DNA of 64,000 nt from Actinomarinicola tropica (GCF_009650215.1 NZ_CP045851.1:1155189-1219188); one strand, 5' to 3'. Shown: positions 32,635 to 41,937, counted from the first letter of the stretch. Numbers and translations are program-made. Notes: generated by a model from the sequence alone, not told the origin.

Positions 32635-33339
32635 TCAGCGGCGTTCGCCCCGCGTCCTGAGCCGGGCGACGACCGACGCCAGGGCGTCCCGCAGCACGGG
32701 GGCGAACAGGTGGGGCTCGGTCGCGACCACCGTGTGCTGCCCCGGGACCCGGTGCACGGTCGTCCCCGGGATCGCGGCCGCCAGCTTCAGCTGGCGCGAC
32801 GGCGGCACGACCTGGTCGTACTCGGTCACGACGACGGCGGTCGGCACGTCGACCTCGCCGATCCACTCGTGGGAGGTGAACCGACCGATCGCCCCGCCCG
32901 CCTCGGCCAGCGCGACAGGGTCGTGCAGGAGCATCTCCGACTGGAACCACTCGGTGGCACCCGCGTTGCGCCGGGCGAGCAGCCGCTCGAACGCCGCCGC
33001 CCGGATGGACTCGGGCACGACCCGGCCGGCCAGAGCGACCGGGGGGAACAGCGAGAACGTGGCCTTCGCCGTCGGGCTGCCGGCGAAGTTGCGGCTCGTG
33101 GCGCACAGGACCAGGCCCTCCACGCGCTCACGGTGCCGGCGCCACAGGAGCTGGGCGACCGGTCCACCCATGGAGTAGCCGACGACGATCGCCGGTGGCA
33201 CGTCGAGCACCTCGAGCAGGGCCGCGGCGTCGTCGGCGCAGTCCTCCAGGCGGAAGCGAGCGGACGAGCGGATGCCGCGGCCGTGCCCCCGGTGGTCCAT
33301 CGCCAGCACGTGGTACCGGCCCGCCAGCTCCGGGAACAT
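32635..33339 (-). CDS. Alpha/beta hydrolase, true start uncertain
   Basis: From the first ATG (33339) the protein is 234 aa, with nucleophile motif VVGYSMGGP, acid in TEYDQVVPP and histidine in VPGQHTVVA. The same frame upstream also reads like the family: RELDGPRDAP, then LLLLHGWTATADLNFYA, which contains the oxyanion-hole HGW. The real protein must therefore start further upstream, but there is no ATG, GTG or TTG in frame between the greA end and 33339, only CTG codons (for example before PGRG or in the LLLL run). A rare start codon or a frameshift is likely. It is an esterase or haloalkane-dehalogenase-like enzyme of unknown substrate. Confidence 0.7.
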   Translation of the reverse strand: MFPELAGRYHVLAMDHRGHGRGIRSSARFRLEDCADDAAALLEVLDVPPAIVVGYSMGGPVAQLLWRRHRERVEGLVLCATSRNFAGSPTAKATFSLFPPVALAGRVVPESIRAAAFERLLARRNAGATEWFQSEMLLHDPVALAEAGGAIGRFTSHEWIGEVDVPTAVVVTEYDQVVPPSRQLKLAAAIPGTTVHRVPGQHTVVATEPHLFAPVLRDALASVVARLRTRGERR

Positions 33340-33521
33340 GGCGTAGAAGTTGAGGTCGGCCGTGGCGGTCCAGCCGTGGAGGAGCAGGAGCGGCGGTGCG
33401 TCGCGCGGGCCGTCGAGCTCGCGGACGAACGTCGTTCCCCGCCCGGGCAGCTCGACGTGGCGTCCCGGCGGCAGGGGGAGCGGTGCGTGCTCGTCGATCG
33501 ACGGGTCCGTGGCCGACTCCG

Positions 33522-33995
33522 CTAGTTGTCGATCTCGTGGATCGTGACGGTGAGGGTGGCGCCGGTCGGGGTCTCGTACTGCACCTCGTCGCCGACCTTG
33601 CGGCCGAGCAGCGCCTCGCCGAGGGGGGACCCGAGCGAGATGACGTCGAGCTCGCCGCCCTGCTCCTCGATCGAACCGATCAGGTAGCGCTCGGGGGTGT
33701 CGTCACCCTCGTAGGCGAGGGCCACGACCGACCCCGGGTGGACCTCCTCGGCACCGGCCGGGGTCTCGACGATCTCGGCGTTCTCGATCATCGACGCCAG
33801 GTGGGCGATGCGCCCCTCCATGTGGCCCTGCTCCTCCTTGGCGGCGTGGTAGTCGCCGTTCTCGGAGAGGTCACCGAGCTCCCGCGCCGTCTCGATCTTG
33901 CGTGCGATCTCGATGCGGCCGCGGGTGGTCAGGTCGTCGTACTCGGCCTTCAGCCGGTCGAACGCCGTCTGGGAGAGATGGTGCGTCGTAGCCAC
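33522..33995 (-). CDS. greA: Transcription elongation factor GreA
   Basis: This 157-aa protein has the N-terminal coiled coil that enters the RNA polymerase channel, with the acidic tip in ARELGDLSENGDYHAAKEEQ (DxxE-type residues), and the C-terminal FKBP-like domain (ISLGSPLGEALLGRKVGDEV). It stimulates transcript cleavage in backtracked polymerase. The start chosen is the GTG at 33995 (ATTHHLSQTAFDRL), 7 nt after a minus-strand TACCCT box (34003-34008). A longer version from 34055 adds an unlikely leader. Confidence 0.94.
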   Translation of the reverse strand: MATTHHLSQTAFDRLKAEYDDLTTRGRIEIARKIETARELGDLSENGDYHAAKEEQGHMEGRIAHLASMIENAEIVETPAGAEEVHPGSVVALAYEGDDTPERYLIGSIEEQGGELDVISLGSPLGEALLGRKVGDEVQYETPTGATLTVTIHEIDN

Positions 33996-34091
33996 GGGGG
34001 AGAGGGTAACGGCCCGCACCGCTGACAGAACGGTCACAGGGCGACCGCTACCCATGGGACGGTCAGACCCCTACGCGAAAGTCGAGACCCG

Positions 34092-34661
34092 ATGCGCCGT
34101 TCCCTGATCGCCCTCATCGCGCTGAGCCTCCTCACCTCCGTCGCCGCCGCGTGCGGTGACGACGACGGTGACGCCGACGCGCCGGTGTCCGAGGAGGGCG
34201 GCGGCGCCTCGTCCGACGTCGACGAGCTGGCCGAGGACCTCGGCGTCGACGACATGGTGGAGTCCCAGGAGGCCGCCCAGGAGGCCCAGGGCGGCGGCCA
34301 CGCCACGATCACGATCGGCGACCAGACCTGGGAGTTCGACAGCGTCCTGTGCAACGTCGGACCGTCCGAGACCGGGCGCGACGACACCGAGTTCGTGCTG
34401 TCGAGCATCCAGGACGGCCTCCAGCTCGACGCCACGATCAACACCGAGTTCGGTCACTCGATCTCGCTCAACGACATCGAGGACCTCGCGAACCCGAGCG
34501 TCTCCTACGGCTTCACCGACATCGGGGCCGTGACCGGCGGCGAGATCACCGAGGTCATCCAGGTCGACGGCAAGGACGTGTACGCCGAGGCCGCGTTCTA
34601 CGACGACACCTCGGAGAGCTTCGAGGAGATCCCCGGCGAGCTGACGGCGACCTGCCCCTGA
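34092..34661 (+). CDS. Secreted lipoprotein of unknown function
   Basis: This 189-aa protein has a signal peptide RRSLIALIALSLLTSVAAAC, with the lipobox cysteine near residue 21. An acidic linker follows, then a beta-rich domain of about 110 aa with two cysteines (VLCNVGP and the final TCP) that could pair. The pattern TITIGDQTWEFDSVLC resembles small mycobacterial surface lipoproteins of the LpqH type, but I cannot assign a family with confidence. It is divergent from greA and upstream of leuB. Confidence 0.65.
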   Translation: MRRSLIALIALSLLTSVAAACGDDDGDADAPVSEEGGGASSDVDELAEDLGVDDMVESQEAAQEAQGGGHATITIGDQTWEFDSVLCNVGPSETGRDDTEFVLSSIQDGLQLDATINTEFGHSISLNDIEDLANPSVSYGFTDIGAVTGGEITEVIQVDGKDVYAEAAFYDDTSESFEEIPGELTATCP

Positions 34662-34765
34662 GCGGTCCTCGACCGGCGGGCGGGGCGCGCCGACGAGCTT
34701 GACGCTCCCCGCCCGTCGAGCGGACACTTCTGCGTCCGCGCGCCGTCGAGTCGAGAGGTCTGAAC
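34662..34765 (+). promoter_or_regulatory. leuB upstream region with GC-rich hairpin
   Basis: GGGCGGGG and CCCCGCCC form an 8-bp stem with a long loop containing TTGACG. It could end the lipoprotein transcript or hold the leuB promoter. No branched-chain leader peptide is visible here. Confidence 0.35.
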
Positions 34766-35761
34766 GTGGCAGAGCAGGGCCGTCCCCACCGGATCGGTGT
34801 CATCGGCGGCGACGGCATCGGGCCCGAGGTGGTCGCCGAGGGCCTGAAGGCGGTCGAGGCCGCCGGCGTGCGCCTCGACACCGTCGAGTACGACCTCGGC
34901 GGCGCCCGGTACCTGCGTGATGGGACGATCCTGCCCGACTCGGTGCTCGACGAGTGGCGCCAGCTCGACGCGCTGTACCTCGGCGCCGTGGGCGCCCCCG
35001 GCGTCCCGCCCGGCGTCATCGAGCGGGGCCTGCTGCTGAAGATGCGCTTCGACCTCGACCTCTACGTCAACCAGCGGCCGTTCCTCCTCCCGCCCGACGT
35101 CGACATGGTCGTCATCCGCGAGAACACCGAGGGCACCTACGCCGGCGAGGGCGGCTTCCTCCGCAAGGGCACGCCCCACGAGATCGCGACCCAGGGCTCG
35201 GTCAACACCCGCATGGGGGTCGAGCGCTGCATCCGCTACGCCTTCGACCTGGCCGAGCGGCGTCCGCAGAAGCACCTCACGCTGGTGCACAAGACCAACG
35301 TGCTGACGTTCGCCGGCGACCTGTGGGAGCGCACCTTCCACGAGGTCGCCGCCGAGCACCCCGACGTCGAGACCGCGTACAACCACGTGGACGCGGCCTG
35401 CATCTACTTCGTCGAGGACCCGCAGCGCTACGACGTCATCGTCACGGACAACCTGTTCGGCGACATCCTCACCGACCTCGGTGGTGCCGTGTCGGGCGGC
35501 ATCGGCGTCGCGTCGTCCGCCAACCTCAACCCCGATCGCACCGGGCCGTCGATGTTCGAGCCGGTCCACGGATCGGCTCCCGACATCGCGGGCCAGAACC
35601 GCGCGAACCCCGTCGCGGCCATCCTCTCGGCTGCGATGATGCTGGACTTCCTCGGCGACACCGACGCCGCCGAGCGGATCCGCGCCGCGTGCACCGATGC
35701 CCCGGCCGGGTCCACCACCGAGATCGGCGACGCCATCGCCGCCCGCCTGCAGGGAGACTGA
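34766..35761 (+). CDS. leuB: 3-isopropylmalate dehydrogenase
   Basis: This 331-aa NAD-dependent beta-decarboxylating dehydrogenase is of the short actinobacterial form. Motifs are [13 protein letters not shown] at the N-terminus, [15 protein letters not shown], the catalytic Y/K region ([14 protein letters not shown]), the metal-binding aspartates of [15 protein letters not shown], and the nucleotide loop [14 protein letters not shown]. Besides leucine synthesis, LeuB can oxidise 3-methylmalate in the citramalate route, which fits its operon with cimA. The GTG start lies 104 bp after the lipoprotein gene; ilvE follows after 3 bp. Confidence 0.96.
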   Translation: MAEQGRPHRIGVIGGDGIGPEVVAEGLKAVEAAGVRLDTVEYDLGGARYLRDGTILPDSVLDEWRQLDALYLGAVGAPGVPPGVIERGLLLKMRFDLDLYVNQRPFLLPPDVDMVVIRENTEGTYAGEGGFLRKGTPHEIATQGSVNTRMGVERCIRYAFDLAERRPQKHLTLVHKTNVLTFAGDLWERTFHEVAAEHPDVETAYNHVDAACIYFVEDPQRYDVIVTDNLFGDILTDLGGAVSGGIGVASSANLNPDRTGPSMFEPVHGSAPDIAGQNRANPVAAILSAAMMLDFLGDTDAAERIRAACTDAPAGSTTEIGDAIAARLQGD

Positions 35762-35764
35762 CCC

Positions 35765-36685
35765 ATGCCGCTCGAGACCGTCGAGAAGATCTGGATGGAC
35801 GGGGAGCTGGTGGACTGGGCCGACGCCAAGGTCCACGTGCTCACCCACGCCCTCCACTACGGCAGCGGCGTGTTCGAGGGCATCCGCGCCTACGCCACCG
35901 ACAGGGGCCCGGCGATCTTCCGCCTCGACGACCACATCCGGCGCCTGTTCGACAGCGCCAAGATCTACATGATCGAGGTGCCGTTCACCTACGACGAGCT
36001 GGTGGCCGCCACGATCGAGACCGTCCGGGTGAACGAGGTCGAGTCGTGCTACATCCGGCCGCTCGTCTACCTGGGCTACGGCGAGATGGGCCTCAACCCG
36101 CTGCCGTGCCCCGTGAACGTGTCGATCGCCGTGTGGCCGTGGGGCAGCTACCTCGGCGACGACGGCATCCGCAACGGCGTGCGCATGAAGGTCAGCTCGT
36201 GGAAGCGCCACGACCCGAACATCATGCCGCCGGCGGCCAAGGGCACGGGCATGTACGTCAACTCCTCGATGGCCAAGGTCGAGGCGATCAAGTCCGGCTA
36301 CGACGAGGCGATCATGCTCTCGCCGCAGGGCTTCGTGTCGGAGTGCACCGGCGAGAACATCTTCGTCGTCAAGGACGGCCGCATCGTGACCCCGCCGACG
36401 AGCGCCGGCGCGCTCGAGGGCATCACCCAGAGCTCGGTGCGGCGCATCGCCGAGGACCTCGACATCCCCTACGAGGTCGGCAACATCCTGCGCTCGGACC
36501 TCTACACCGCCGACGAAGGCTTCCTCTCGGGCACCGCCGCCGAGGTCGTGCCGATCCGGTCGGTCGACGATCGAGAGATCGGCGAGCCCGGCCCGATCAC
36601 CCGCCAGATCCAGGAGCGCTACTTCGCCGCGGTCAAGGGCGAGGACGAGCGCTACAAGGACTGGCTGACCCATGTCCGGGACTGA
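35765..36685 (+). CDS. ilvE: Branched-chain amino-acid aminotransferase
   Basis: This 306-aa fold-type IV PLP enzyme has the N-terminal HALHYGSGVFEGIRAY block, catalytic K159 in PPAAKGTGMYVNSSMAK, and the cofactor-phosphate region GFVSECTGENIFVVKDG. It performs the last step in Leu, Ile and Val synthesis. The gene is 3 bp after leuB and overlaps the start of cimA by 14 bp, giving a tight leuB-ilvE-cimA operon. Confidence 0.95.
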   Translation: MPLETVEKIWMDGELVDWADAKVHVLTHALHYGSGVFEGIRAYATDRGPAIFRLDDHIRRLFDSAKIYMIEVPFTYDELVAATIETVRVNEVESCYIRPLVYLGYGEMGLNPLPCPVNVSIAVWPWGSYLGDDGIRNGVRMKVSSWKRHDPNIMPPAAKGTGMYVNSSMAKVEAIKSGYDEAIMLSPQGFVSECTGENIFVVKDGRIVTPPTSAGALEGITQSSVRRIAEDLDIPYEVGNILRSDLYTADEGFLSGTAAEVVPIRSVDDREIGEPGPITRQIQERYFAAVKGEDERYKDWLTHVRD

Positions 36686-38300
36686 CCCGGAACCGAGCGT
36701 CGCCCGCCAGCCGCCGGTGCGGGACCCGGCCTGGCCCGCCGCGGTCGAGATCTTCGATACGACGTTGCGCGACGGCGTCCAGTTCGAGGGGATCTCGGTC
36801 ACCGTCGACGACAAGCTCCGCATCGCCGAGCAGCTGGACCGCCTGGGCGTCCACTGGATCGAGGGCGGCTACCCGGGGGCCAACCCCCGCGACGCCGAGT
36901 TCTTCCGCCGGGCCGCCCAGGAGCTCGAGCTCGAGACGGCGACGCTCGTCGCCTTCGGGTCGACCCGGCGGGCCCGCGGGCGCGTCGACGAGGATCCGAC
37001 GTTGCGCAACCTCGTCGCCGCCGGCACGTCCACGGTCTGCATCGTGGGCAAGTCGTGGGACTACCACGTCACCGAGGCACTGCGGACCACGCTCGACGAG
37101 GGCGTGGCGATGGTGCAGGACTCCGTCGAGTACCTCACCGCCCAGGGCCTCCGGGTCTTCTTCGACGCCGAGCACTTCTTCGACGGCTACAAGCGCAACC
37201 CCGAGTTCGCGCTGCGGGTCCTCGAGGGTGCGGTGGTCGCCGGCGTCGACACGCTCGTGCTGTGCGACACCAACGGCGGCTCGCTGCCCCACGAGGTCGA
37301 GCGGATCGTCGCCGACGTGGTGCGCCACTTCGGCGGTGTCACGATCGGGATGCACACCCAGAACGACACCGGGTGCGCCACCGCCAACGCCATCGCCGGT
37401 GTCGTCGCCGGCGCCACCCACGTGCAGGGAACGATCAACGGCTACGGCGAGCGCACCGGCAACTGCGACCTCACCCAGCTGGTGCCGAACCTCACCCTGA
37501 AGATGGGCATCGCCACCCTCCCCGAGGGCCGGATCGAGCGGCTGACGTCGGTCTCGCACCACGTCGCCGAGCTGGTCAACCTGCCGCTCCTGCCCCAGAT
37601 GCCCTACGTCGGCCAGTCGGCCTTCGCCCACAAGGCCGGCCTGCACACCAGCGCCATCGCCCGCCGCCCCGACAGCTACGAGCACGTCGACCCGGCCGCG
37701 GTCGGCAACGGCACCCGGTTCCTCGTCTCGGACCTGTCCGGTCGGGCCACGATCGAGCTGAAGGCCGAGGAGCTCGGCGTCGAGCTCGACGGGGCGCAGG
37801 TCGGTCAGGTCGTCGAGGAGCTGAAGGAGCTGGAGCACAAGGGCTACCACTTCGAGGTCGCCGACGGGTCGCTCGAGCTCCTGATGCGCCGCGCCACGGG
37901 GTGGGAGCAGACGTTCTTCGAGCTGGAGTCGTTCCGCGTCATCGTCGACCACCAGGGCGGCGGCAGCGTCGACACCGAGGCCACGATCAAGGTCCGGGTG
38001 GGCGAGGAGCGCATCATCGCGACGGGCGAGGGCAACGGCCCCGTCAACGCCCTCGACGCCGCGCTGCGGGCCGCCATCGGCGGCGCGTACCCCGAGCTCG
38101 ACGACATCCACCTCGTCGACTTCAAGGTCCGGGTCATCGACACCGGGGCGGGCACGGGGGCGATCACCCGGGTCCTGCTCGACTCCGCCGACGCCGACGA
38201 CACCTGGTCGACGATCGGGGTCTCGGAGAACGTCATCGAGGCGTCCTGGCAGGCGTTGCTCGACTCCCTCGTCTTCGGCCTGCTGCGGCGCCGGGGGTAA
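36672..38300 (+). CDS. cimA: (R)-citramalate synthase
   Basis: This 542-aa protein has a TIM-barrel HMG-CoA-lyase-like domain (IFDTTLRDGVQFEGIS; metal-binding HTQNDTGCATANAIAG; GYGERTGNCDL) and a C-terminal LeuA dimer/regulatory domain. The wording LRDGVQFEGISV, the HVQGTINGYGERTGN block and the length match the citramalate synthase subgroup rather than 2-isopropylmalate synthase. It condenses pyruvate with acetyl-CoA, which gives 2-oxobutyrate after LeuCD and LeuB act, and so isoleucine without threonine deaminase. Its start overlaps ilvE by 14 bp. Confidence 0.9.
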   Translation: MSGTDPEPSVARQPPVRDPAWPAAVEIFDTTLRDGVQFEGISVTVDDKLRIAEQLDRLGVHWIEGGYPGANPRDAEFFRRAAQELELETATLVAFGSTRRARGRVDEDPTLRNLVAAGTSTVCIVGKSWDYHVTEALRTTLDEGVAMVQDSVEYLTAQGLRVFFDAEHFFDGYKRNPEFALRVLEGAVVAGVDTLVLCDTNGGSLPHEVERIVADVVRHFGGVTIGMHTQNDTGCATANAIAGVVAGATHVQGTINGYGERTGNCDLTQLVPNLTLKMGIATLPEGRIERLTSVSHHVAELVNLPLLPQMPYVGQSAFAHKAGLHTSAIARRPDSYEHVDPAAVGNGTRFLVSDLSGRATIELKAEELGVELDGAQVGQVVEELKELEHKGYHFEVADGSLELLMRRATGWEQTFFELESFRVIVDHQGGGSVDTEATIKVRVGEERIIATGEGNGPVNALDAALRAAIGGAYPELDDIHLVDFKVRVIDTGAGTGAITRVLLDSADADDTWSTIGVSENVIEASWQALLDSLVFGLLRRRG

Positions 38301-38309
38301 CCTCCGGTC

Positions 38310-38834
38310 GTGGCCGCTCCCGAGTACGTCCCCGTCGACACCACCCTGAAGCCCCGCACCTACACGTCGCCGCCGCGCCGCACCGAGCCGTGGCGTGCCG
38401 ACCGCCCGGGCGAGGTCGTCGACCGCGGCCAGCCCTCGGGCCCGATGCTCGGCAACCAGGGCCCCGACATCGGCTACGCCCTGCGTCTGGCCGAGACCGT
38501 TCGCGACGACCTGGTGCTGGCCGAGGGCGAGCACGCCGACGACGTGCTCGCCGGCGTCGTCGAGGTGGCGATGAAGCGCGCGGCCCTGTTCGGTCGGGCC
38601 CCGGTGATCCACGACCTCACCTACGCGCTGACGATCTTCGGCTTCCTCGCCGAGGCCGACGAGGACCTCGTCGCGTTCCGCCGGCCCCTCTTCGCGGAGA
38701 TTTCCCACCACCACCACTACGCAGAGCGACGCCGGATCGCCGACATGGTCGACGGGGACCTCCTCCGCCGTCCGCTCGACCGGATCCGCTCCGCGGGTTG
38801 GCGCCGGAACCTGGGCGTCGACGTCTCGGCGTGA
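38310..38834 (+). CDS. Conserved hypothetical protein, 174 aa
   Basis: The N-terminal ~50 residues are Pro/Arg-rich and probably disordered (LKPRTYTSPPRRTEPWRADRPGEVVDRGQPSGPMLGNQGPDIGYAL). A compact helical domain follows (LAETVRDDLVLAEGEHADDVLAGVVEVAMKRAALFGRAPVIHDLTYALTIFGFLAE) with a HHHH stretch. I do not recognise a named family. A TAACCT box that overlaps the cimA stop ends 6 nt before the GTG at 38310, so it may have its own leaderless promoter. It lies between cimA and gltX on the same strand. Confidence 0.7.
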   Translation: MAAPEYVPVDTTLKPRTYTSPPRRTEPWRADRPGEVVDRGQPSGPMLGNQGPDIGYALRLAETVRDDLVLAEGEHADDVLAGVVEVAMKRAALFGRAPVIHDLTYALTIFGFLAEADEDLVAFRRPLFAEISHHHHYAERRRIADMVDGDLLRRPLDRIRSAGWRRNLGVDVSA

Positions 38835-38848
38835 GCCGCGGTCGGGCC

Positions 38849-38854
38849 TAGTCT
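38849..38854 (+). promoter_or_regulatory. Likely -10 box of gltX
   Basis: TAGTCT ends 6 nt before the gltX GTG at 38861, which fits a leaderless transcript. Confidence 0.5.
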
Positions 38855-38860
38855 CGGCGG

Positions 38861-40303
38861 GTGACCACTCCGACCTCCGACCCCTCTGCGACCCGCGTCC
38901 GGTTCTCCCCGGCGCCCACCGGCTACCTGCACGTCGGATCGGCCCGCTCGGCGCTGTTCAACTGGCTCTACGCCCGCCACACGGGCGGCACGTTCATCGT
39001 GCGGGTGGAGGACACCGACACCGACCGCAGCACGCCCGAGCTCACCGAGGCGATCTTCGACGCCCTCCGGACCCTCGGCCTCGACTGGGACGAGACCTAC
39101 CACCAGTCGGACCGCTTCGACGTGTACCGGCAGGCCGCCGAGCGGTTCCTCGCCGAGGGGCGCGCCTACCGGTGCGACTGCACGCAGGAGGCGGTCAAGG
39201 CCCGCGCCGAGGCGCGCGGGGGCCCGCCCGGCTACGACGGGCACTGCCGGGACCGCGACGTGCAGCCGGGGGAGGGCGTCGTCATCCGCTTCCGCACGCC
39301 GGACGAGGGCGTCGTCGGGTGGGACGACGTGATCCGCGACCGGGTCGAGTTCGAGAACGCCCACCTCGAGGACTTCGTCATCGTCCGCTCGAACGGCGTG
39401 CCGATGTTCCTGCTCGCGAACGCCATCGACGACATCGAGATGGGCATCACCCACGTCGTGCGGGGCGAGGACCTCGTCAACACCACGCCGAAGGTGCTCC
39501 TGCTGCGCGAGGCGCTCGGCGCCACCGTCCACCCCGTCTACGCCCACCTGCCGCTCATCGTCAACGAGCAGCGCAAGAAGCTGTCCAAGCGGCGCGACGA
39601 CGTCAACGTCGCCGACTACCTGTCGCGGGGGATCCTGCCCGAGGCGATGCTCAACTACCTGGCCACGCTGGGCTGGGGCGCCCCCGACGGCGTCGAGATC
39701 CGGCCGCTCACCGAGGTCGTCGAGCTCTTCGATCTGGCCGACATCGGCAAGAGCCCGGCGATGTTCGACGTGAAGAAGCTCAGCCACTTCAACGGCGAGT
39801 ACATCCGTGCCCTCCCGGTGGAGGAGTTCGTGCGGCGCGCCGAGCCGTGGACCTCGGGTGCTGACGTGCCGTGGCCCCCCGAGCGCTTCGACCCGGCTGC
39901 GTTCGCGTCGCTCGCACCCCTCGTCCAGGAGCGCGTCGTCACCCTCGACGAGGTGCCGGCGCTCGTCGACTGGCTCTTCTGCCCCGACACCCCCGAGGAC
40001 GAGGCGAGCTGGTCGAAGGAGATGGGCAAGGCCCACGCGGCAGCGGTCCTCGACAGCGCGCTCGTCGGCGTCGACGGGGCGGGGGAGTGGGACGCCGACG
40101 CCGTCCGGGCGATCGTCGAGCAGGCGGCGCGCGACGCCGGTCTGGTCGGTGCCGAGGGCAACCCGCAGCTCGCCAAGGCCCAGGCGCCGGTGCGGGTGGC
40201 CACGCTCGGCCGGTCGAAGGGCCTGCCGCTGTTCGAGTCGCTCGAGCTGCTCGGCCGCGACGAGACCCGTCGCCGGCTCGCGGCGGCGCGCGGTCGTCTC
40301 TGA
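38861..40303 (+). CDS. gltX: Glutamate--tRNA ligase
   Basis: This 480-aa class I synthetase has FSPAPTGYLHVGSAR (HIGH-type H24-S27), the four-residue anchor DTDTDR, and KLSKR (residues 240-244). It charges tRNA-Glu. gatCAB is in this window and no glutaminyl-tRNA synthetase is seen, so it is likely non-discriminating and also charges tRNA-Gln with Glu for GatCAB to amidate. tRNA-Gln and tRNA-Glu genes lie 0.6 and 1.6 kb downstream. The YdcF gene follows after 5 bp. Confidence 0.96.
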   Translation: MTTPTSDPSATRVRFSPAPTGYLHVGSARSALFNWLYARHTGGTFIVRVEDTDTDRSTPELTEAIFDALRTLGLDWDETYHQSDRFDVYRQAAERFLAEGRAYRCDCTQEAVKARAEARGGPPGYDGHCRDRDVQPGEGVVIRFRTPDEGVVGWDDVIRDRVEFENAHLEDFVIVRSNGVPMFLLANAIDDIEMGITHVVRGEDLVNTTPKVLLLREALGATVHPVYAHLPLIVNEQRKKLSKRRDDVNVADYLSRGILPEAMLNYLATLGWGAPDGVEIRPLTEVVELFDLADIGKSPAMFDVKKLSHFNGEYIRALPVEEFVRRAEPWTSGADVPWPPERFDPAAFASLAPLVQERVVTLDEVPALVDWLFCPDTPEDEASWSKEMGKAHAAAVLDSALVGVDGAGEWDADAVRAIVEQAARDAGLVGAEGNPQLAKAQAPVRVATLGRSKGLPLFESLELLGRDETRRRLAAARGRL

Positions 40304-40308
40304 CCGTC

Positions 40309-40917
40309 GTGCGGCGCACGCTGCGGTGGGGGCGCCGCCTGACCATCCTCGCGGTCGGGCTCCTCGCCCTCGGCCTCGTCTACGTCGCCGTCACGTTCGT
40401 CCACGTGTGGTCGACGGCCCGCTCCGACCAGGCGGGTCCGGCGGACGCCATCGTCGTGCTCGGTGCCGCGCAGTACGACGGTGAGCCGTCGCCCGTCCTG
40501 CGGGCCCGGCTCGACCACGCCGCCGAGCTGTACGACGCCGGCCACGCCCCCCTCGTCGTGGTCACCGGCGGCAAGCAGGAGGGCGATCGGGTCACCCAGG
40601 CGGCCGCGGGGTTCACCTACCTGCGCCGCCAGGGCATCCCCGAGGACGCCATCCTGCTGGAGGTGGACGGCACGAGCACCTACTCGGAGCTGGCCGCGAC
40701 GGCCCGGATCCTCGAGGACCGGGGCCTCTCCCGGGTCCTGATGGTCTCCGACGGCTACCACTCGGCCCGGCTGCTGGCCATCGCCGACGAGGTGGGCCTC
40801 GACGGGGCGGTGTCCCCGACCGACACCGGCTACGGGACGGGGGCGCTCCTCCGTGAGACGGCGGCCCTGTCCGTGGGGCGCATCGTGGGATTCCGGCGCC
40901 TCGACGCGCTCGGCTAA
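40309..40917 (+). CDS. YdcF-like membrane protein (DUF218)
   Basis: This 202-aa protein has one N-terminal membrane helix (about 12-33) and a DUF218/YdcF domain with the family blocks DAIVVLGAAQYDGEPSPVLRARLDHAAELY, LVVVTGGK, TSTYSELAATARIL and VLMVSDGYHSARLL. Related proteins (SanA, ElyC, YdcF) act in envelope integrity, though their biochemistry is poorly known. The GTG at 40309 starts 5 bp after gltX. Its stop is 17 bp before tRNA-Gln. Confidence 0.85.
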   Translation: MRRTLRWGRRLTILAVGLLALGLVYVAVTFVHVWSTARSDQAGPADAIVVLGAAQYDGEPSPVLRARLDHAAELYDAGHAPLVVVTGGKQEGDRVTQAAAGFTYLRRQGIPEDAILLEVDGTSTYSELAATARILEDRGLSRVLMVSDGYHSARLLAIADEVGLDGAVSPTDTGYGTGALLRETAALSVGRIVGFRRLDALG

Positions 40918-40934
40918 GCTGGCGGTCCACCCGT

Positions 40935-41006
40935 TCGGGGGTGGTGTAATTGGCAACACTGCTGGTTCTGGTCCAGTCATTGGGGGTTCGAGTCCTCCCC
41001 CCCGAG
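40935..41006 (+). tRNA. tRNA-Gln (CTG anticodon)
   Basis: The 72-nt cloverleaf has acceptor TCGGGGG (40935-40941) pairing with CCCCCGA (40999-41005) and discriminator G. The anticodon loop TTCTGGT has anticodon CTG, and the T-arm contains GTTCGAGT. No CCA is encoded. A terminator follows within 10 bp. Confidence 0.95.
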
Positions 41007-41014
41007 CTTCGTCG

Positions 41015-41044
41015 AGAGCCCCGGTCCACGGCCGGGGCTCTTGC
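41015..41044 (+). terminator. Intrinsic terminator after tRNA-Gln
   Basis: AGAGCCCCGG and CCGGGGCTCT form a 10-bp perfect stem with a 7-nt loop, followed by a short T run. Confidence 0.75.
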
Positions 41045-41085
41045 GCGCCCCCGAGCGGCCCGCTGCTCTGTAGCCTGATCGCACC

Positions 41086-41862
41086 ATGCGAACCATGAAC
41101 CCCGCCCTCAACGACTCGACCTTCGAGAAGGCCGCAGCGGATTGGGCTCCTCCCTCCGGGCAGCCGCACCTCGTCGACGACAGCGAGCGGATGACCTTCA
41201 GCGGCACGCTGACGGCCACCGCCGTGTGCCTCACCGTCCTCGCCGCCGGCGCGGTGGTCGGCTGGATGTCCGTGGAGCAGGACGCCGCCGGCAACACGTC
41301 GCTGCCCGGCTGGCTCTTCATCGCCCTGCTCGGCGGGCTCGGCATCGCCATCCTCACCATCGTGAAGCCGCCGTTCGCCCGGTTCACCGCCCCGCTCTAC
41401 TCCGGGGTGCAGGGCCTCGTCGTCGGTGCGATCTCGGCGGTCTACAACATCCAGTACGAGGGGATCGTCCTCCAGGCGGTCGGCCTCACCGCCGCCGTCG
41501 CCGCGGTGATGGTGTTCCTCTACGCCACCCGGATCATCGAGGTCACCCAGAAGCTGCGGATGATGATCGTGGCCGCCACGGCTGGCATCGCCTTGTTCTA
41601 CCTGGTCGGGATGGTCATCCGCCTCTTCGGCGGCGACATCCCGCTCGTCCACGACACCGGCACCCTCGGCATCCTGTTCAGCCTGTTCGTGGTCGGCGTG
41701 GCGGCGTTCAACCTGCTGCTCGACTTCGACCTGATCGAGAACGGCGTGAAGGCCGGTGCGCCGCCGTACATGGAGTGGTACGCGGCGTTCGGCCTCGTCG
41801 TCACCCTCGTGTGGCTCTACCTCGAGATGCTGCGCCTCCTCGCCAAGCTGCGGGAGCGCTGA
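41086..41862 (+). CDS. Bax inhibitor-1/YccA family membrane protein
   Basis: This 258-aa protein has seven hydrophobic segments after a roughly 35-residue cytoplasmic N-terminus (MNPALNDSTFEK, MTFSGTLTATAVCL). The IVKPPFARFTAPLYSGVQGLVVGAIS block and the C-terminal NLLLDFDLIENGVKAGAPPYMEWYAAFGLVVTLVWLYLEMLRLL are diagnostic of the actinobacterial Bax1-I family. These proteins are suggested calcium-leak channels; the role in bacteria is uncertain. A TAGCCT box (41071-41076) lies 9 nt before the ATG. Confidence 0.9.
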   Translation: MRTMNPALNDSTFEKAAADWAPPSGQPHLVDDSERMTFSGTLTATAVCLTVLAAGAVVGWMSVEQDAAGNTSLPGWLFIALLGGLGIAILTIVKPPFARFTAPLYSGVQGLVVGAISAVYNIQYEGIVLQAVGLTAAVAAVMVFLYATRIIEVTQKLRMMIVAATAGIALFYLVGMVIRLFGGDIPLVHDTGTLGILFSLFVVGVAAFNLLLDFDLIENGVKAGAPPYMEWYAAFGLVVTLVWLYLEMLRLLAKLRER

Positions 41863-41937
41863 GACGCACGTCTCCTTCGCTCCGTTGGGAGCGCCGCCAG
41901 CACCGCGCTAGAGTGCTGCGGCTCCCCGGAGCAACCA

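Noticed and set aside
34662-34765. A leucine attenuator before leuB
   Set aside because: A hairpin is present, but I found no leader frame rich in Leu codons and no T run after the stem.
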